A stretch of DNA of 64,000 nucleotides, from the NCBI RefSeq assembly GCF_048564905.1, contig NC_133002.1, forward strand, positions 57,407,183-57,471,182. Direction: 5' to 3'. The DNA is from Vicugna pacos (Eukaryota > Chordata > Mammalia > Artiodactyla > Camelidae). Positions 47,770 to 60,500 of this stretch are shown here, piece after piece. The translations under genes and the position numbers were made by a program. A model generated the notes under the pieces. That model did no database searches. It had not been told where the DNA came from and saw only the letters and a program-made list of their open reading frames with translations. Position 1 is the first letter of the stretch. Each line of letters begins with the position of its first letter.

Positions 47770-49480
47770 TTATTCAGTTAAAGGACTCTCTGATTTTTCG
47801 CCTAGGAGTTAATGCCTGCCTACAGGTTTTGGGAGAATATGCAAGGAAGCCTGTGCTTGTGGAACTGCTCCTTGACCAGAGCACCAATCGCTTCCCCAGT
47901 TTTCAGGCCCACCTCCGCTACACTCTCCATTACACCTGCTGACTCTGAATTCAGGTAAGCCAGAGGTAGAACTCACAAAATATAGTTTATTTCACCTGCC
48001 CTTTTCCTTGGGGGTGGGTCCAGTGTGTCCCAGACCACCAAATCCCTGAAACTACTGACACAGCAGGTCCCTGAATCTGAGGGGGGTTCACCCCCAGTCT
48101 CTGGAGCACATCTAGCTACTTGTCTCTTCTTGTTATCAAGACTGATTAGATTGATATCATCTCCACAGTGGGCTAACTACGTTCTGAGCAGTGTCCAGAT
48201 GATCCAGGCTCCTTCAGATGATATTGTGACAGAGAAAAAGAAGAAAATGAACACCATTCTGGGACAAGACTATGAAAGTATACTGTTGCTCATGCTGAGT
48301 GGACACAGACCGCCTCTGTTCCTCCTTCCTGGTGGGTGTTGGAAAGGATGCATTTGCCAGATCTACAGTTGCACCAACACGCCAGGCTGCGTCAATGACT
48401 CCAGTGCAGCAACCACAACGGACACAGAGCTGTGTCCTGGCTCCCCCTTGGGTGGGTTTCCACCAACCCGTGTCATTAGTGAATTAAAGATGCATATGAT
48501 GGTCCCCCCGCTCTGTGTTCTTAAACTTGGAGGGTGGCACTGACCTCTGACATTTCTCCAGGATGGGATGTTGATTTCCATTCACTCTCTTGGTCACTGC
48601 AGGGGGGCCATTTCGGGGCTTCCACTTGACCTTCCCCAACATGATCACTTTTACCCCACAGGCCAAGAAATCAATATGAGAATTGTGCCCATTGTCAGGG
48701 AGCTCCATTTCTGGTATGTTTCCAGTCCAAGAAAATGACCATTGAGAGACCTCACCTGCCTTTCGATCTGGATCTTGCCTCTTGTTCTTTTAGTCATTGC
48801 CACCAATCCTTGAAGCTGATTGCCATTCGGAATTTGGTACCTGGTCCACCAAGTGTGTTCACCTTGACCTAGACAGGTAAGTTCTACCACCTGCCTTCTG
48901 CTCTTCTGGAACTCTGTCAGCACCACTGATCCTCAGTTATGTAATGGCATCACCTGTGAATCCAGCACAGAGAGACCGGCCACCGTGGAACCTCTGGTAA
49001 TACGCATGGTCCCCTCACCAGCATATTTCTTACTTTCCTTGTAAATGGAGTGTCCTCCAGGGCGTCCCAAGGATGATACTCATTTGGTGGGTTTTCAGGT
49101 CAGATATAGCAGTTCTGTCTTAGCATGCTAAATTCTTTGAGCCTATGACCCTCCCTTCCACACTCTGTCCCTGCCATTCTGGCTCCTGGACTTCGTTTAA
49201 TGTGGGGCTTCATTGCTTCCCAGCTTCTAAGAGCCATCCCAGCCATGCACTAGTCCCAGTCTCCCAGGCTTTGCAGGTGTGCAGAGTGTCCCTGTGTTGT
49301 GTGCATGAAAGCCTCACGCTGACGGATTCTTCCCAAGTCAGCATTATATTCCACCACCCAGCCTAGCACCTGCAGATTCTCTCCCAGACACACCCTCCTG
49401 GTTCCTGCCAGTACGATTTCATTTTCTTCTTCCCTTGGTAGCCCTGCATATCCCCAGGTGGGCCACGCTGGCACCTAACG
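47770..49480 (-). mobile_element. ERVL-like endogenous retrovirus internal fragment, fossil
   Basis: Read on the minus strand, the region has gag/pol-like texture. The clearest part is near 48600, where CCTGCAGTGACCAAGAGAGT precedes text resembling ERVL pol. No LTR borders are obvious. The fragment is ancient, incomplete and carries many breaks. Confidence 0.45.
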
Positions 49481-49849
49481 TCAGTCAGGGGTGAGGTGGT
49501 CGGGAGGGGAAATGATGGCCAGGTCCTTAGGGCATGAGCGTGTGCTGTGTACTCAGCATCCTTTCAGACTTCTGCACAGTCTTCAACGTGGGGAGCCCCT
49601 ATATTCTAACAAGTGGACAGGCCACTTCTGGGGACCCAAAGGGAAACTAGGGTGGGGGGATTCAGATACTCAAGTGCATTGGTAGGTGTGTCAGCCCAAG
49701 TCTCAGGGCCTCACTTTTCCCTACCAGGAAACACTTGCCCTAAAACACTTGGTGAAGCTAAGAAATTAACCCTGACTGAAGTTTCACTTCTCTTAAAATT
49801 AGGTCCTGGCCTGATCTACAGCACAACTGTCCTTCCCAATAAAAGAAAT

Positions 49850-50400
49850 GAGAGGCCCCTTTAATGCTAAGAAGGAAGGTATACAGATGTTCACCAAAGG
49901 CATGGGCCAGCATGTGAGAGCAACATTACTTATGACAGCCAAAAACTTGACGCTAGTCGAACGCCCATCAACAATAGAATGGACACATTTGGTCTATTCA
50001 CACAGTGGAATATTGCATCACAGTCAGAAAAAACAAACTGCAGATAAAAACTGCATTGAAACAGTGTAGACGAAGCTCATAAACACATTGGTGACCAAAG
50101 GAAATAAGACAGAAGTGTGTGGATTGTATGGTTCATTCATATAAAGTTGCAGAACCAACAAAATGAATTTAGGCTGTTTAGAAATCTAGAGGGGAAGGAC
50201 GTTGTGACACCGTGACTTTGTAGGCAGTGGCTGGAGGAGAACACAAGAGGGCTTCTGGGGGCTGGTAGTGTCTGCTTCTTGAACTAGGGTAGGGGCTCGT
50301 GGCATGGATGTGTTTCATTTGTGCACATTGATTGAACTGTGCACTTTCAATGTGTTCATTTCTGTGTGTATTTTATACTCCAATAATCAGTTTTAATATT
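49850..50400 (+). repeat. L1M-type 3' relic
   Basis: GCAACATTACTTATGACAGC, CGCCCATCAACAATAGAATG and ATTGTATGGTTCATTCATAT follow the L1 ORF2 end and 3' UTR pattern. Confidence 0.6.
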
Positions 50401-52299
50401 TTACTACAGAAATCTTTCCAAGTCACTGCATACATGTTTACTGAATTCTTTAAACAGCTGCCTGATGCTGAATTGTGGCGCTCCACCACAATTAACTATT
50501 CCTGCAGTGATGGCCGTTGAGCCTGTTTCCAGCTTTTCGCTCTTGCACATTGACGGTGCAGCTTCCAGTTCCGGGTAAGATTTCGTCTTATCCGGAAAGA
50601 ATAATCTAAGTGATGGAAATAAGAACTCAGGCTGGATGCATGCGTGGAGCAGCTATCTAAGAATTCTGCTGAATAGGTGGCACCTGAAGGATTGGGGAAA
50701 GCAACCAGAAGCAGGGCCAATCCAGCTGTGACTTTTCTGGTTCTGTTTCCTCTAGATCTGTCTGCCTGAGTGTGAACCCTGCAGCCCAGATGCTGAAACT
50801 TCACACTCATCAGGGACTGTAAGAGTTCAGGATGATCGGGAAAAGGGAGCCGGAAGGGACAATAAAAGGGTGGAGTTTGTTGTTTGTTTTCTTTCCCTCC
50901 CACCCAGCCCCAGCAAGCCTCAGGGCAGAAGCTGCAACTCCACTGCAGCAGCTGGAATTTCCAACACCTAGAGCCCTGAAAGAGGAGAGCCCTCTCTGAG
51001 CAGAGGAACCATGGTCTGAAGAAGGGGGGTGGGGGATGTCGTGGCATGTTCTCTGTCTTTATTCGCCCTCTGCTTGACCCTGGACGCTGACTCGGCCACA
51101 GGAATTACACAGATAATAGACGTGAGAAAACCGCAGCTTTCCAGCCAAAAGACCAGGAAGTGGGGTGGAGGGCTCTGAAAGCTGGAAGGGGGTCGGAGAG
51201 ATCAAAAAGAGAGAGCAGCTCAAGAAAGGGACCCTACTAGAACTCCCAGCTCGCTGCCACCCACCCCTCTCCTAAACTCTGTGCCCCAGTGGGACCTTGA
51301 AAATACCCAAGACTGAGAACTTTGGGGAAGATCACCAGCAGGGTCACAGACTGGCCGCTGGGGGGCGCGCACGGGCCGGATCCGAATGCACCTCCCAGGC
51401 TGGGAAAGCTAAACTAAGTTGGAACCCCAGTTCTCAGAAGCCAGATCAGCACCTAAAAATTCCTAATTTCACCAGCTTGACTGCCTGCCATTTAAGAAAT
51501 GGGATTCACAGTTAAAGACGTTTGGGGGAAAGTGATGGAATTATGTTGCATGTGTGTGATGGTGGTTTCATGAAATAATGCATGTGTGAAAAATTACAGA
51601 ACTGTACATCACAACAAAATGGATCTAACAATACGTAAAATTTGAAAAATAATAAAAGCAGCAAGAAAAATTCTTCCAACTGTGCACTTTCAATGTATGC
51701 AGTCAATTTTATCCCAATTGCACTTCAATCAAATTGTTAAGAATGGAAGGGGGGGGTCGATGTTTCCTGCAGTCCTGTCCGCGGCCCCTTCGCAAGTTCT
51801 TGGCTGCAGGCAATAGCGCCAGGGCTCACTGGAACACCCGATCCCAGGAGAAGGCTCAGCCCTCAGATGTAAACACAAGCAGAAGCTGTTCAGCCTCTTC
51901 CTCCCTCACCCTTCCCTCCCTGGAACTGGCCCACCACGCCCTCTCTTGCTCCTGTAGGCACAGCCCTTTGTCGCTTCACCTCCAAGCCCCCGACCCCTGC
52001 AAGGCCCTCTGAGGGTGAGAAGTGGCAGGAAGAAGACTCGGTGGCTACGTCTTGGGAAGGCTAGTCTGGTGGAGCCAGGTGGGAAGGGAAGCCCTAACCC
52101 ACAAACCAAGTGTGACATTTCAGTTTGAGGACTGGTGATGACAAGGGCTATCATTTTGAGCCCGTCTAAGCGGCTAACAGGGTAGGTAGTTCCACAAAAC
52201 AGCATTGACTTTGAAAGTCAAGAACTGAGCCAGAGACGAGGTTGGCTAGAGATGCACATGTGACAGTCCTGCGCATGGAGGTGATGCTAGGGAGAGGGG

Positions 52300-52800
52300 T
52301 GGGGGTGCAGGGACCCAAGAGCAAGGAGAGGGATTCAGCAAAGAAGAGAGAAGAGAAGGAGAGGGAGCTGGGGACAGAGGGAGGGAAGCACCTAGGAGGG
52401 GAGATGTGTGGGAACGTCACTTAGGAGGTCATTAGAATAAGTGATTTCGGTGCAGTAAAGTGGCCAACAGTCCAGAGCCAAGGGAAGTATGCAAAGAGGC
52501 AGGAGAGGGAGCATCTGGGACAAAAAGAAGTGAAGGCAAAAAGCACTTCTCCTTCCTTATCCCCTCCCCGCGGCGGCCTCTGCTTCACAGAGACTCAGGA
52601 CCACAGAGGAAGCTGTCCCGAAAGAGGGGCAGCGGGTCTGACTCAGGGAGGGACCGTGGCCCAGGGCAGGAAGGGTCTGATGTGCACGGTGGTGGGGCTG
52701 CCTGGAAGGGGTGTTAAGGCGGGGCTGTTACTCAGCGAGGCTGGGTGTGAGCCTTGAGCGCTGCATTCTTCCCAAAGTGCAGATCCAACAAGTCTCCGTT
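52300..52800 (+). repeat. Arm 2 of the older inverted repeat
   Basis: It is homologous to the reverse complement of 46750-47250, with 52460-52717 as the matching open frame. See arm 1. Confidence 0.55.
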
Positions 52801-53430
52801 GCTCCCTCCTCCCCGGCCTCTGGAGCCTTTACCTCCCAGCCCTGCTCCACACTTCATGCTGCTTTGCCGGCAACCTCCTCCTCAGGTCCTCACACAGACC
52901 TGCAGTGGGGTCCTGGCCAAACTGGATGCTTTGCTTCCCCCAAACCCCTGAAGGCACAGCTCCACCTTAGCTCCCCTAAGTCAGCTACCACGGCACTGCC
53001 ACAGTTTCACCCCCCGCCCCGGACATACTTCCACCACAAGAAACTGTGACAATCACACTCTGTTTGCTGACAAGTCCTCTGCGGGTGACTATTATGGTGA
53101 TTTTCTGCCGCTCAGTTTTCACTTATGCTGCTGCTGCTCTAAGTACGTCCTCTCTCTCTCTTCTTCCTCTCCACCCCACTCCCACCCCAGTCGGCTGACA
53201 TTCTACACCTCCTTTAACATCATTCTCCAGTGTCACCTCCTTCCACTGATCCATCCAATATGACATAATGTTTTCCCCTCTGACATCATGAGGCATCTTG
53301 CTGGTGACTGTGCTGTGGCTCTTACCAGCCTTGCTTATGCTACATTGACTTGTGAGCTTATCTTTTTTATAAAGTGCATCATAATCTCCTCTCTTGCTCA
53401 CTATTATGTTTCCTACATCACCCTGTGTAT

Positions 53431-53450
53431 CTTATTATTATTATTATTAT
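53431..53450 (+). repeat. (TTA)n microsatellite
   Basis: About six uninterrupted TTA units. Confidence 0.85.
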
Positions 53451-54315
53451 GAGCCTCTTTAGATTGAATTTTTCCTTCAGCTGAGTTTGGGGCCAGCCCC
53501 AGATCTCCCTGAGATGCCATGAATGTCCCCACCCTTGTGGGAGCCAATCAGCGCTCAGGCTCGGAGAGAGGCAGCCCTGCATGAGAACTCAATGCTCAGA
53601 GGAGCTCCCAGAGGAAAGGATTGGTCTGGATGCAGAAAGCTGAGTGAAAATGGTGACGCTTGCTTGTGACAGACTGTGCAACTTCTCCTTGCAAACTTCA
53701 GGGATAGAGCAATAGACAAGCATTCAAAAACCAACTGAGCCCTTTCCTGGGCTAGGTTTGCCTGTAGTGGCTGTGGCATCATACCATCCCAATGTGGTAA
53801 AAGTTATTTCCTCACCTCTGTGTCCTACACCTGCACCTGCGCCTGGAAACACATCTGCCTCTTCTGTGAAAAGGGTTAATTGTCAACAGACGGTCAGACT
53901 TCTCCTAACATGGATCAAGCTAGACGCTCTGTTAGCTCCATGTACAGGAGACCCTCCAAGTCAAGGATTTCCAAAAGTATACAGGGGCACCCACTGCCTC
54001 CTTTTCCTAGTACTGCTCCAGCTGGCCCCAGAACTTTAAATTGAAGATGCTCAGCCATGGCTGAGCCAGGCAGAGATGCGTTGGTCATAGGGACAAAAAG
54101 AGGAGGGGGATCGAAGCCCAGTGAGACCCAAGAGGAGTTGGAAGGGAGGAAGAAGCCCAAGGGTGCAAGACAGAGGGAAGCTTCGTGATCACACTCTGTC
54201 AGGGCCAAACTCCCCTGTGACGGTCCCTGAGGAGGGGGTGGGGGTCCTATGAGCCCAGGACTGAAGCTGTGAGTGCTGTGTCCTCGGGGAACCTCCTGTC
54301 TGCAAGAAGGAGGTG

Positions 54316-54321
54316 TTTATT
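54316..54321 (-). terminator. Likely polyadenylation signal of the CD300E-like gene
   Basis: TTTATT on the plus strand gives AATAAA on the minus strand, about 195 nt past the predicted stop at 54517. Confidence 0.45.
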
Positions 54322-54516
54322 TCCCTGGGGACACTGAGCTGAGAAGCCTTTGTGCCAAGGAGAGGAGAAAAAGGCCAGGCTTCTGAGCATGCAACTTCCA
54401 GAAAATTCTTGCCTTTGGGAGGTGGGCATGAGGGCGAGGAACCAGGGGGTCTGTGGAGGAGAAAAGAGGATCGCAAACAGGGGCAGAGGAGACCCAGCCC
54501 TCCTCCGCCTAAGGAC

Positions 54517-57500
54517 TCAGAGCAAGTGTCTTCTAAGATCCAGGACTCTCCCTTGACCACTTCCCCCAGAAGACCTGAGTCCCTCCAGAACACACTCTGC
54601 TGCCTCCCCGTCCTGGAGTCCAGAGTCCAAAGGTCTCCCTTGTCCAGTCTGAAGGGCTATATTCCTGGACAGGGCTTTCCTGGGGACGGTGCACTGCACA
54701 GGATTCCCCTGCTCAGGCTGACTGCCTCTCCCTGCAGGGCCCCTGTGAGGTCTGTTCACCCAGAGGGCAGCACCGACTGTGCTCAGGAACAGGGGCAGCT
54801 TCAGGAAGACCAGGAGCAGGAAGTGGACGCTGCTGAGGAGGGACCTGCAGGGGTCACAGTGACAAAAAATGAGCTGCCTCCTCTGGAGAAGGACCCTGGA
54901 CCCTTCTCTCTCCACCTCTCCCCGTGACCTGACTCTAAAGCCTGGATAACTCAGAATCAAACCCGGAAGAGACCCACGCCAGGCAGACCCTCCCCGGGGC
55001 CCCTGGCAGCGCTCCTCTTTTGGTCGGGAAATGCCCTCCGGACCCTCCTTAGGGAGATGTGATGGAGCAAAGAGGGAAGAGAGACCCAGGTGGTGGCTGC
55101 TTTCCAGAAGTCTGCTCTCAAGCTTACCCTCTCTGTCCCTTCCCCCCTACACAACTTTCCTTTATCAGCTGACGTCTTAACCAACCCTCACCCCTGCGTA
55201 AGGCCCTTGTCCCTCAGCTCCCTTCCCTTCAGGGTCTGGCAGCAGCATCACAGCCTTTTCTGAGCGCCTTTGGGAGGAGGAGAACAGACCCAAACTTCAA
55301 GTTAGAGCCAACCCATCTCCCCACAGACCCCACAAAGCACCTCCTGGTAGCAGGGTCTTTGTTACAGCAAAGACCTCTGGAAGTGGGCCCAGCCTAGGGA
55401 CCAGAGAACCAGGACCCCAAGTCCAGAACTGGTTGAGGCAGGAGAAGGAGGTGGGAGCGGGAGGAGGGGCTGCTCGTCCACCTGAAACCAGCCTCCGTCT
55501 GTGTCCCAGCAGCTGCACCACAGGGGACAACGTTCATAGAAGAGGTGACATTTTCCACTCAGAATCCCAACGCAGCTTTGGAAAATATAAAAATTAGGAC
55601 CGGATTTGGAGGAAAAACCAGCAGAAAGTGAGATTAAAAGGTCCTGGTGTGCTGCCAACCCGCACCCCAGGGTGCCCTAAGGCTGCTGACCCCCCTCCTC
55701 CGTGGTCTCCAGGCCTTGAGCCATGACCTTGTGCAGCGCGTTGACACCTCCTTGGTGCTGAGGGTCTGCCCAGCATTCACGGTGGGGAAGGGAGCAGGTG
55801 CAGCTGGACATGTGGTCTGCCCTGTGGTTGTACTTGGTGCTATAGATAAAATCACACGTCAGGCACTGCTCTCTCCCCAGCCATGTACTAACAACTATTT
55901 GGATCTCATGTCGCAAGGAATCATCCACTCACAGAAAGGACTTGGGAGTTGCCCTGTGGCTAGACCACCTCCTGAGCACATGAGACTTTTCCAGACCTGG
56001 CCATAAGTGCCACCTTTCTCCATCTCAGGTCTGACTCTGCCTGGGGTGAGAGCAGGGGTCTCTCAGGGGCTTCCCCAGCCTGGTGAAGAGCCCCAGAGGA
56101 AGGAAGGGCAGGAATGAGTCTGAAGAAGGCAGCTCATCCTGTGGCCCAGAAGCCTCACAGAGACAGTGGGACGGGGCTCACAGGCCCAGGTCTGTCCCGG
56201 TTCTGCTGATGGATTTTAGGTAGGGTGACCAACTTGCCCTAGTTTGCCTGGGACTTTTGCAGTTTTATCACTGAAAGCCCCGCATCCAAAGAAACCTCAG
56301 TCCCGGACACACACTGAGGGTAATTTTAGGATGGATCCAGTGGTAAGAGTTTCAAAAGGCAGATAGGAAAATGGTGCGTGAGAGTTGACGGTACTGGTAA
56401 GAGAAATATATAGAGTCTACCGTGAAGGCTGGAGCTGGCTTAGGAGGGAAGTGAGGCCAGGGCAGGGAAGGGGGGAGCAAGACATTGGGAGAAAATGGAG
56501 AAGGGGGTCAAAGGACAAGAGGTGTGTGTGAGCTTGAGAATGGGGATAGAAGGGTGAAGGAACTGGAGGGCTGATGCATGGAACATTGTGAGAAAGCAAA
56601 ATGTTTGAGGTTGGGTTCTGGACATGGACCCGTTTAGGGTGACAACAAGATGTGCGTTGTTGCCATGGAGTTGGATTCTGAAAGAGTGGAAATGCAGGAC
56701 ACTGAAGTTGAGAGTCATAAAATCTGAGACAAGGATGTAAAATTTAACAAGTTATTCACAAAAACCTCCCAAGATGATGCCAGGGACTAGGGTGGAGAAA
56801 TCGCTAGGTTCCTGCTGAATGTTGAGGAATAATCTGGAAGCCAAAGGATGGCCATGTTAGGGAGAGGAAGAGGGTGGGTGTGGCCACATGACACAAATTT
56901 TAAAGGATGCAGGTGGGAAAGTGTTAGGTTGGAAGTTGTGATGGGAGGTTGGGAGAATGGGGCCACGACTTCATGGCCATATAGTATATGGGGAATAGGA
57001 GAAAGAGTGGCTTCCACTCCGAAAGCCTGCCTCCTGACACAGGAGTGAGATCAACTTCAGGACAGAGTGGTAGAGGCAATGTCCTGTGAGCAAGCCGAAG
57101 ATGTATGTATGCAGACTACAGCTGCTGAAGGGCAGAGTGGAAACAGCCTTGGCTCAGGTTGGAGGGGCCTCCCAGGTAATGCAGTGAGGCCCAGACTCTG
57201 TGAGAATTAGGGCACCTTGAGCTATGCCTGCAACACATGCCAAGGCTGAAGGATCAGCCCCCTTTCTCCCTGCCCATATTATAGACTCTTCCCAACGCTA
57301 CTGAGACAGAGGACAAGACCCAGAGACACTCTTCAGTAGAGCACCCATCTTTGTCCCCAGGTCCAGTGATATCCCATAAGTTCTGCTGCTGGACCAAGGG
57401 GAGCTCTCACCTGGGAAAACAGACACCTTAACCTGGACTGAGGGGTCATATGACAACACGTCCAGGATCCAGACTCTCTGAATTCTACACCAGTAGGATC

Positions 57501-60500
57501 CAGCGTCATTAGCATTGAGGTTCTCCATGGTCACTGTGAAGGTGAGGTCATCAGCATAGTCTCTGATGGACACGCGGCCATTCCTTTCTTCTTTCTCTTC
57601 TCCTTTGGTCTCCACAATGACGTCACGTGATGTGTCATACTTTCCTCTGCACCAGTATTTGTTATACCCCTTGTACGCCTTCTCGTACTGACACCACACT
57701 CTCAGAGAGCCTCCCATGGTTCCCATCACAGAGCTGGGGCCCGTCAGGGACAAGCAGCCTGGAAAACACAAGCCACATCCCAGGACTCCATCCCAAAGGT
57801 CCTCAGCAGCAGCTACCTGCTTAAAGCCCAAGGGGAAAGTTACCATGGAAGTGTGGACTGTTCTAGGCTGGGGGATGGGGACCTGGAGAGACACCTGAGC
57901 TTAAGATCTAAACCAGAGGGTCTGGAAACTGTGGTCAGCAGAACCAGTACAGACCTGAGCCCTGTGAGCCCAGAAATGCTGAGTAACTGCGCAGGGGCCC
58001 TGCCCCTTGGGGAGGGGGAGAGTAGGACCAAAGCTGGAGGTGGGAGCAGGGATTGCCGGCTGTCCTGCCCTGTCCTGCCCTGTCCTGCCCTGTCCTTAGC
58101 CCTGCAGCCCCTGCCAGGCATGAGATTTGGAGTGAGGCCTCTGCATCCCAGTTTTTTTGGGGTTTTTTCTTTTTTTTATAACTCAAACTTATTCTTTAAA
58201 AGTGTAATTTCTTGTTTATTCTGTTCTCCATATGTTCCCAAGGGAGGAAAAGCAAATCTCTGGGTCTCATCACAGACCTTCAGATTTAGAAGGTGGCTTT
58301 TAATACCTTAGCCCAATTTTCTGTCCAACCCATAAATATGTCAGAAGCAAATATTCATGCAGGGTGTTGACAAATGATACCAAGTTACTGGTGTTTGAAA
58401 GAGGAAACGGGATTGGATTGAGAAGAAAGCTGTTATTGGTAGCTTTCTAGTTCTTGAATTGGCCAATGAGTTCACAGATGCTTGTTAAACTACACATTAT
58501 TATATTATATAAAAGAGGGCTCTGCATGGACCAATGATGGCAAGGTATTGAGCCATGACCAATCCGATTTTGGGCACCAGAAGTGAAGAGAAAAGAAGAT
58601 TCTGTTCATTCCAGAAGAGTACTCTCCTCTGTCCTGCTAGAATGCTGTCTGAATGCAAGATTCGCAGGCTTTATGTAGGATTATATAGATGCATACATGT
58701 ATCTTTTGATTAAAGTGTTTTGCTGGTGGCTTGCAGTCCGTGGGAGCTAGTGCAGGAGAGCGATCAGTTCACAATGGAAGCAGTAGATGGGGTAGCAGAG
58801 CGGTCTGCAGAAAGCACCTGGAACAGTTTTGTTAATACTACCAGCACGGAGGTTCTGGATACCTCCACGGCCAGAGCGAAGAGCCCTGGGAGGAGCCAGA
58901 CCTGAATTTCATTTTCAATCCTTTTACTTAGTTGATATGTCATAGGCTAAGCCCTTTACCATCTTATCTGTAAAATGGGGATAATGCTAACTGCCCTGCC
59001 TGGGTCCTAAAGTTGCTCAGAGGGTTGAATTGTGTCATAGGTTTGAAAGTGTTTGTAGGTTGTAAAACGCATAATAAACAAGAGTTCTATCCTTGCTTAC
59101 TTAATATGGGAATTCACTTCCTCCAGTTTCATCCTTTCTCTCCTTGTTCTGGAATTGCCCTCAACACCTTTCTTTATATCCCTTCCTCATTCCCCATTCT
59201 CAGGCTAGCAGTACAACCTTCTTGGGTGTCCTCCATAAATTTAAAGTAATCACATTTTTCCAAACAGTGTTTATGACCCCAGATGGGTGCAGGGGGTGGA
59301 GGAGAATGCTGGGAAAGATAGGAGGGAGCTGGATCAGGAGCTGAGATGAAAAAGATGAACTGAAATTTTAATCTTTACAAATGACTTCAGTGTTTTAATC
59401 TGAACCCATGAGGAACGTCAGCTGCAAACGTACCCTAGATGGAAAAATAAACTGGTAGGGCTGGTGACATCAGCCAGTTCCACATAAAGAGGTGGAAAGA
59501 GGTTTCCATCTTCAGTTTAACTGCACCCAGACTGGAGCATTTAAGTCATTTCATCAGATTTAAGGAAGAAGATTTTAAAAAGCAACAACACGCTAGGAGG
59601 AGGATATAGCTTAGTGGTAGAGTGCGTGCTTAGCATGCACGAGGTCCTGGGTTCAATCACCAGTACCTCCACTGACAGACAAATAAATAAACCTAATTAC
59701 TTCCCCCCTGCCAAAAAAATAGCAATGACACGCTAGTAAACCAGCTCTCTGGGGAAGGGTGGGGAAGAAGCCCTGATTTGCCAGTTTCCAAGGTGTAAAC
59801 ATTCTCGCCATGACTGATTTCAAGCTAATAACATGCTGTCACTGAACGTGGTGTTGGGAAAACACACTCACCTCTCGTGAGCCAGTGCAAGCTGCCTCCA
59901 GCCACCACTGCTTGGGTGCCCACTTTATTAATCATTTGCAAAATATCCGTGGTCATTGTCATCATCATTTAAGACATTTTGGACACCTCTCATGTGTAAC
60001 GAGATGCATCACTTGATGTGTCCTTCTGAGCGTAAGATCTCGATGAGCCTTAGGAGACCTTGACGATCATCTAATCCACTCTCATTTTCCTGATAAGAAA
60101 TCTAAGTTTTGGTCAGTGTCACTCAGCTGGTCTTCTCTTAAATCTCTGCCTTTTCCATCCAATTTTCTGGAAAAGTCTGTAATGTTGGGCAAGTTCTGTT
60201 TCATGAGGGAACCCAACATAAAAATTATTCTACAAATGTTATTAAACCCTCTGATTTTTTATTATAAATTTACTTCCCACAGAAAAATGTGCTCTCATGC
60301 ACTTTGAATGCCTTTTTAAAGATTTTCTCTTCTGAAAGTCCAACCTTTGAGAGACGATTTTATTAGCTTATTCCAGGAGGCATTTAAGGTGGAAGCTTAG
60401 GTTGGCATCCCAGACCCTTTATTAATTCCTTCTAATAAACCTTTCCTACCCTTTTAAGCTAAGCTCTGACAAAATGGAACTTTTGCGAATTCCTGTGCTT

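Larger units (their letters stand above)
46382..54516. other. 8-kb spacer between the LD-like and E-like genes, no gene seen
   Basis: The upstream flank of the LD-like gene extends to about 46660. Beyond it lie one arm of an old inverted repeat, an ERVL-like fossil, L1 3' relics, single-copy-looking DNA at 50480-52300 and the second arm. Open frames over 100 codons (48025-48543 plus, 50496-51047 minus) have no splice sites or family resemblance. Confidence 0.45.

Noticed and set aside
48025-48543. 172-codon plus-strand open frame
   Set aside because: It lies antisense to the ERVL-like fossil and shows no independent coding signature.
50496-51047. 183-codon minus-strand open frame
   Set aside because: No recognisable motif, no plausible splice borders and no neighbouring exons; kept as unexplained non-coding DNA.
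1206-59715. tRNA-Ala-like sequences at seven places
   Set aside because: All have the A-rich tails and mismatched stems of camelid SINEs; none folds as a clean tRNA gene.
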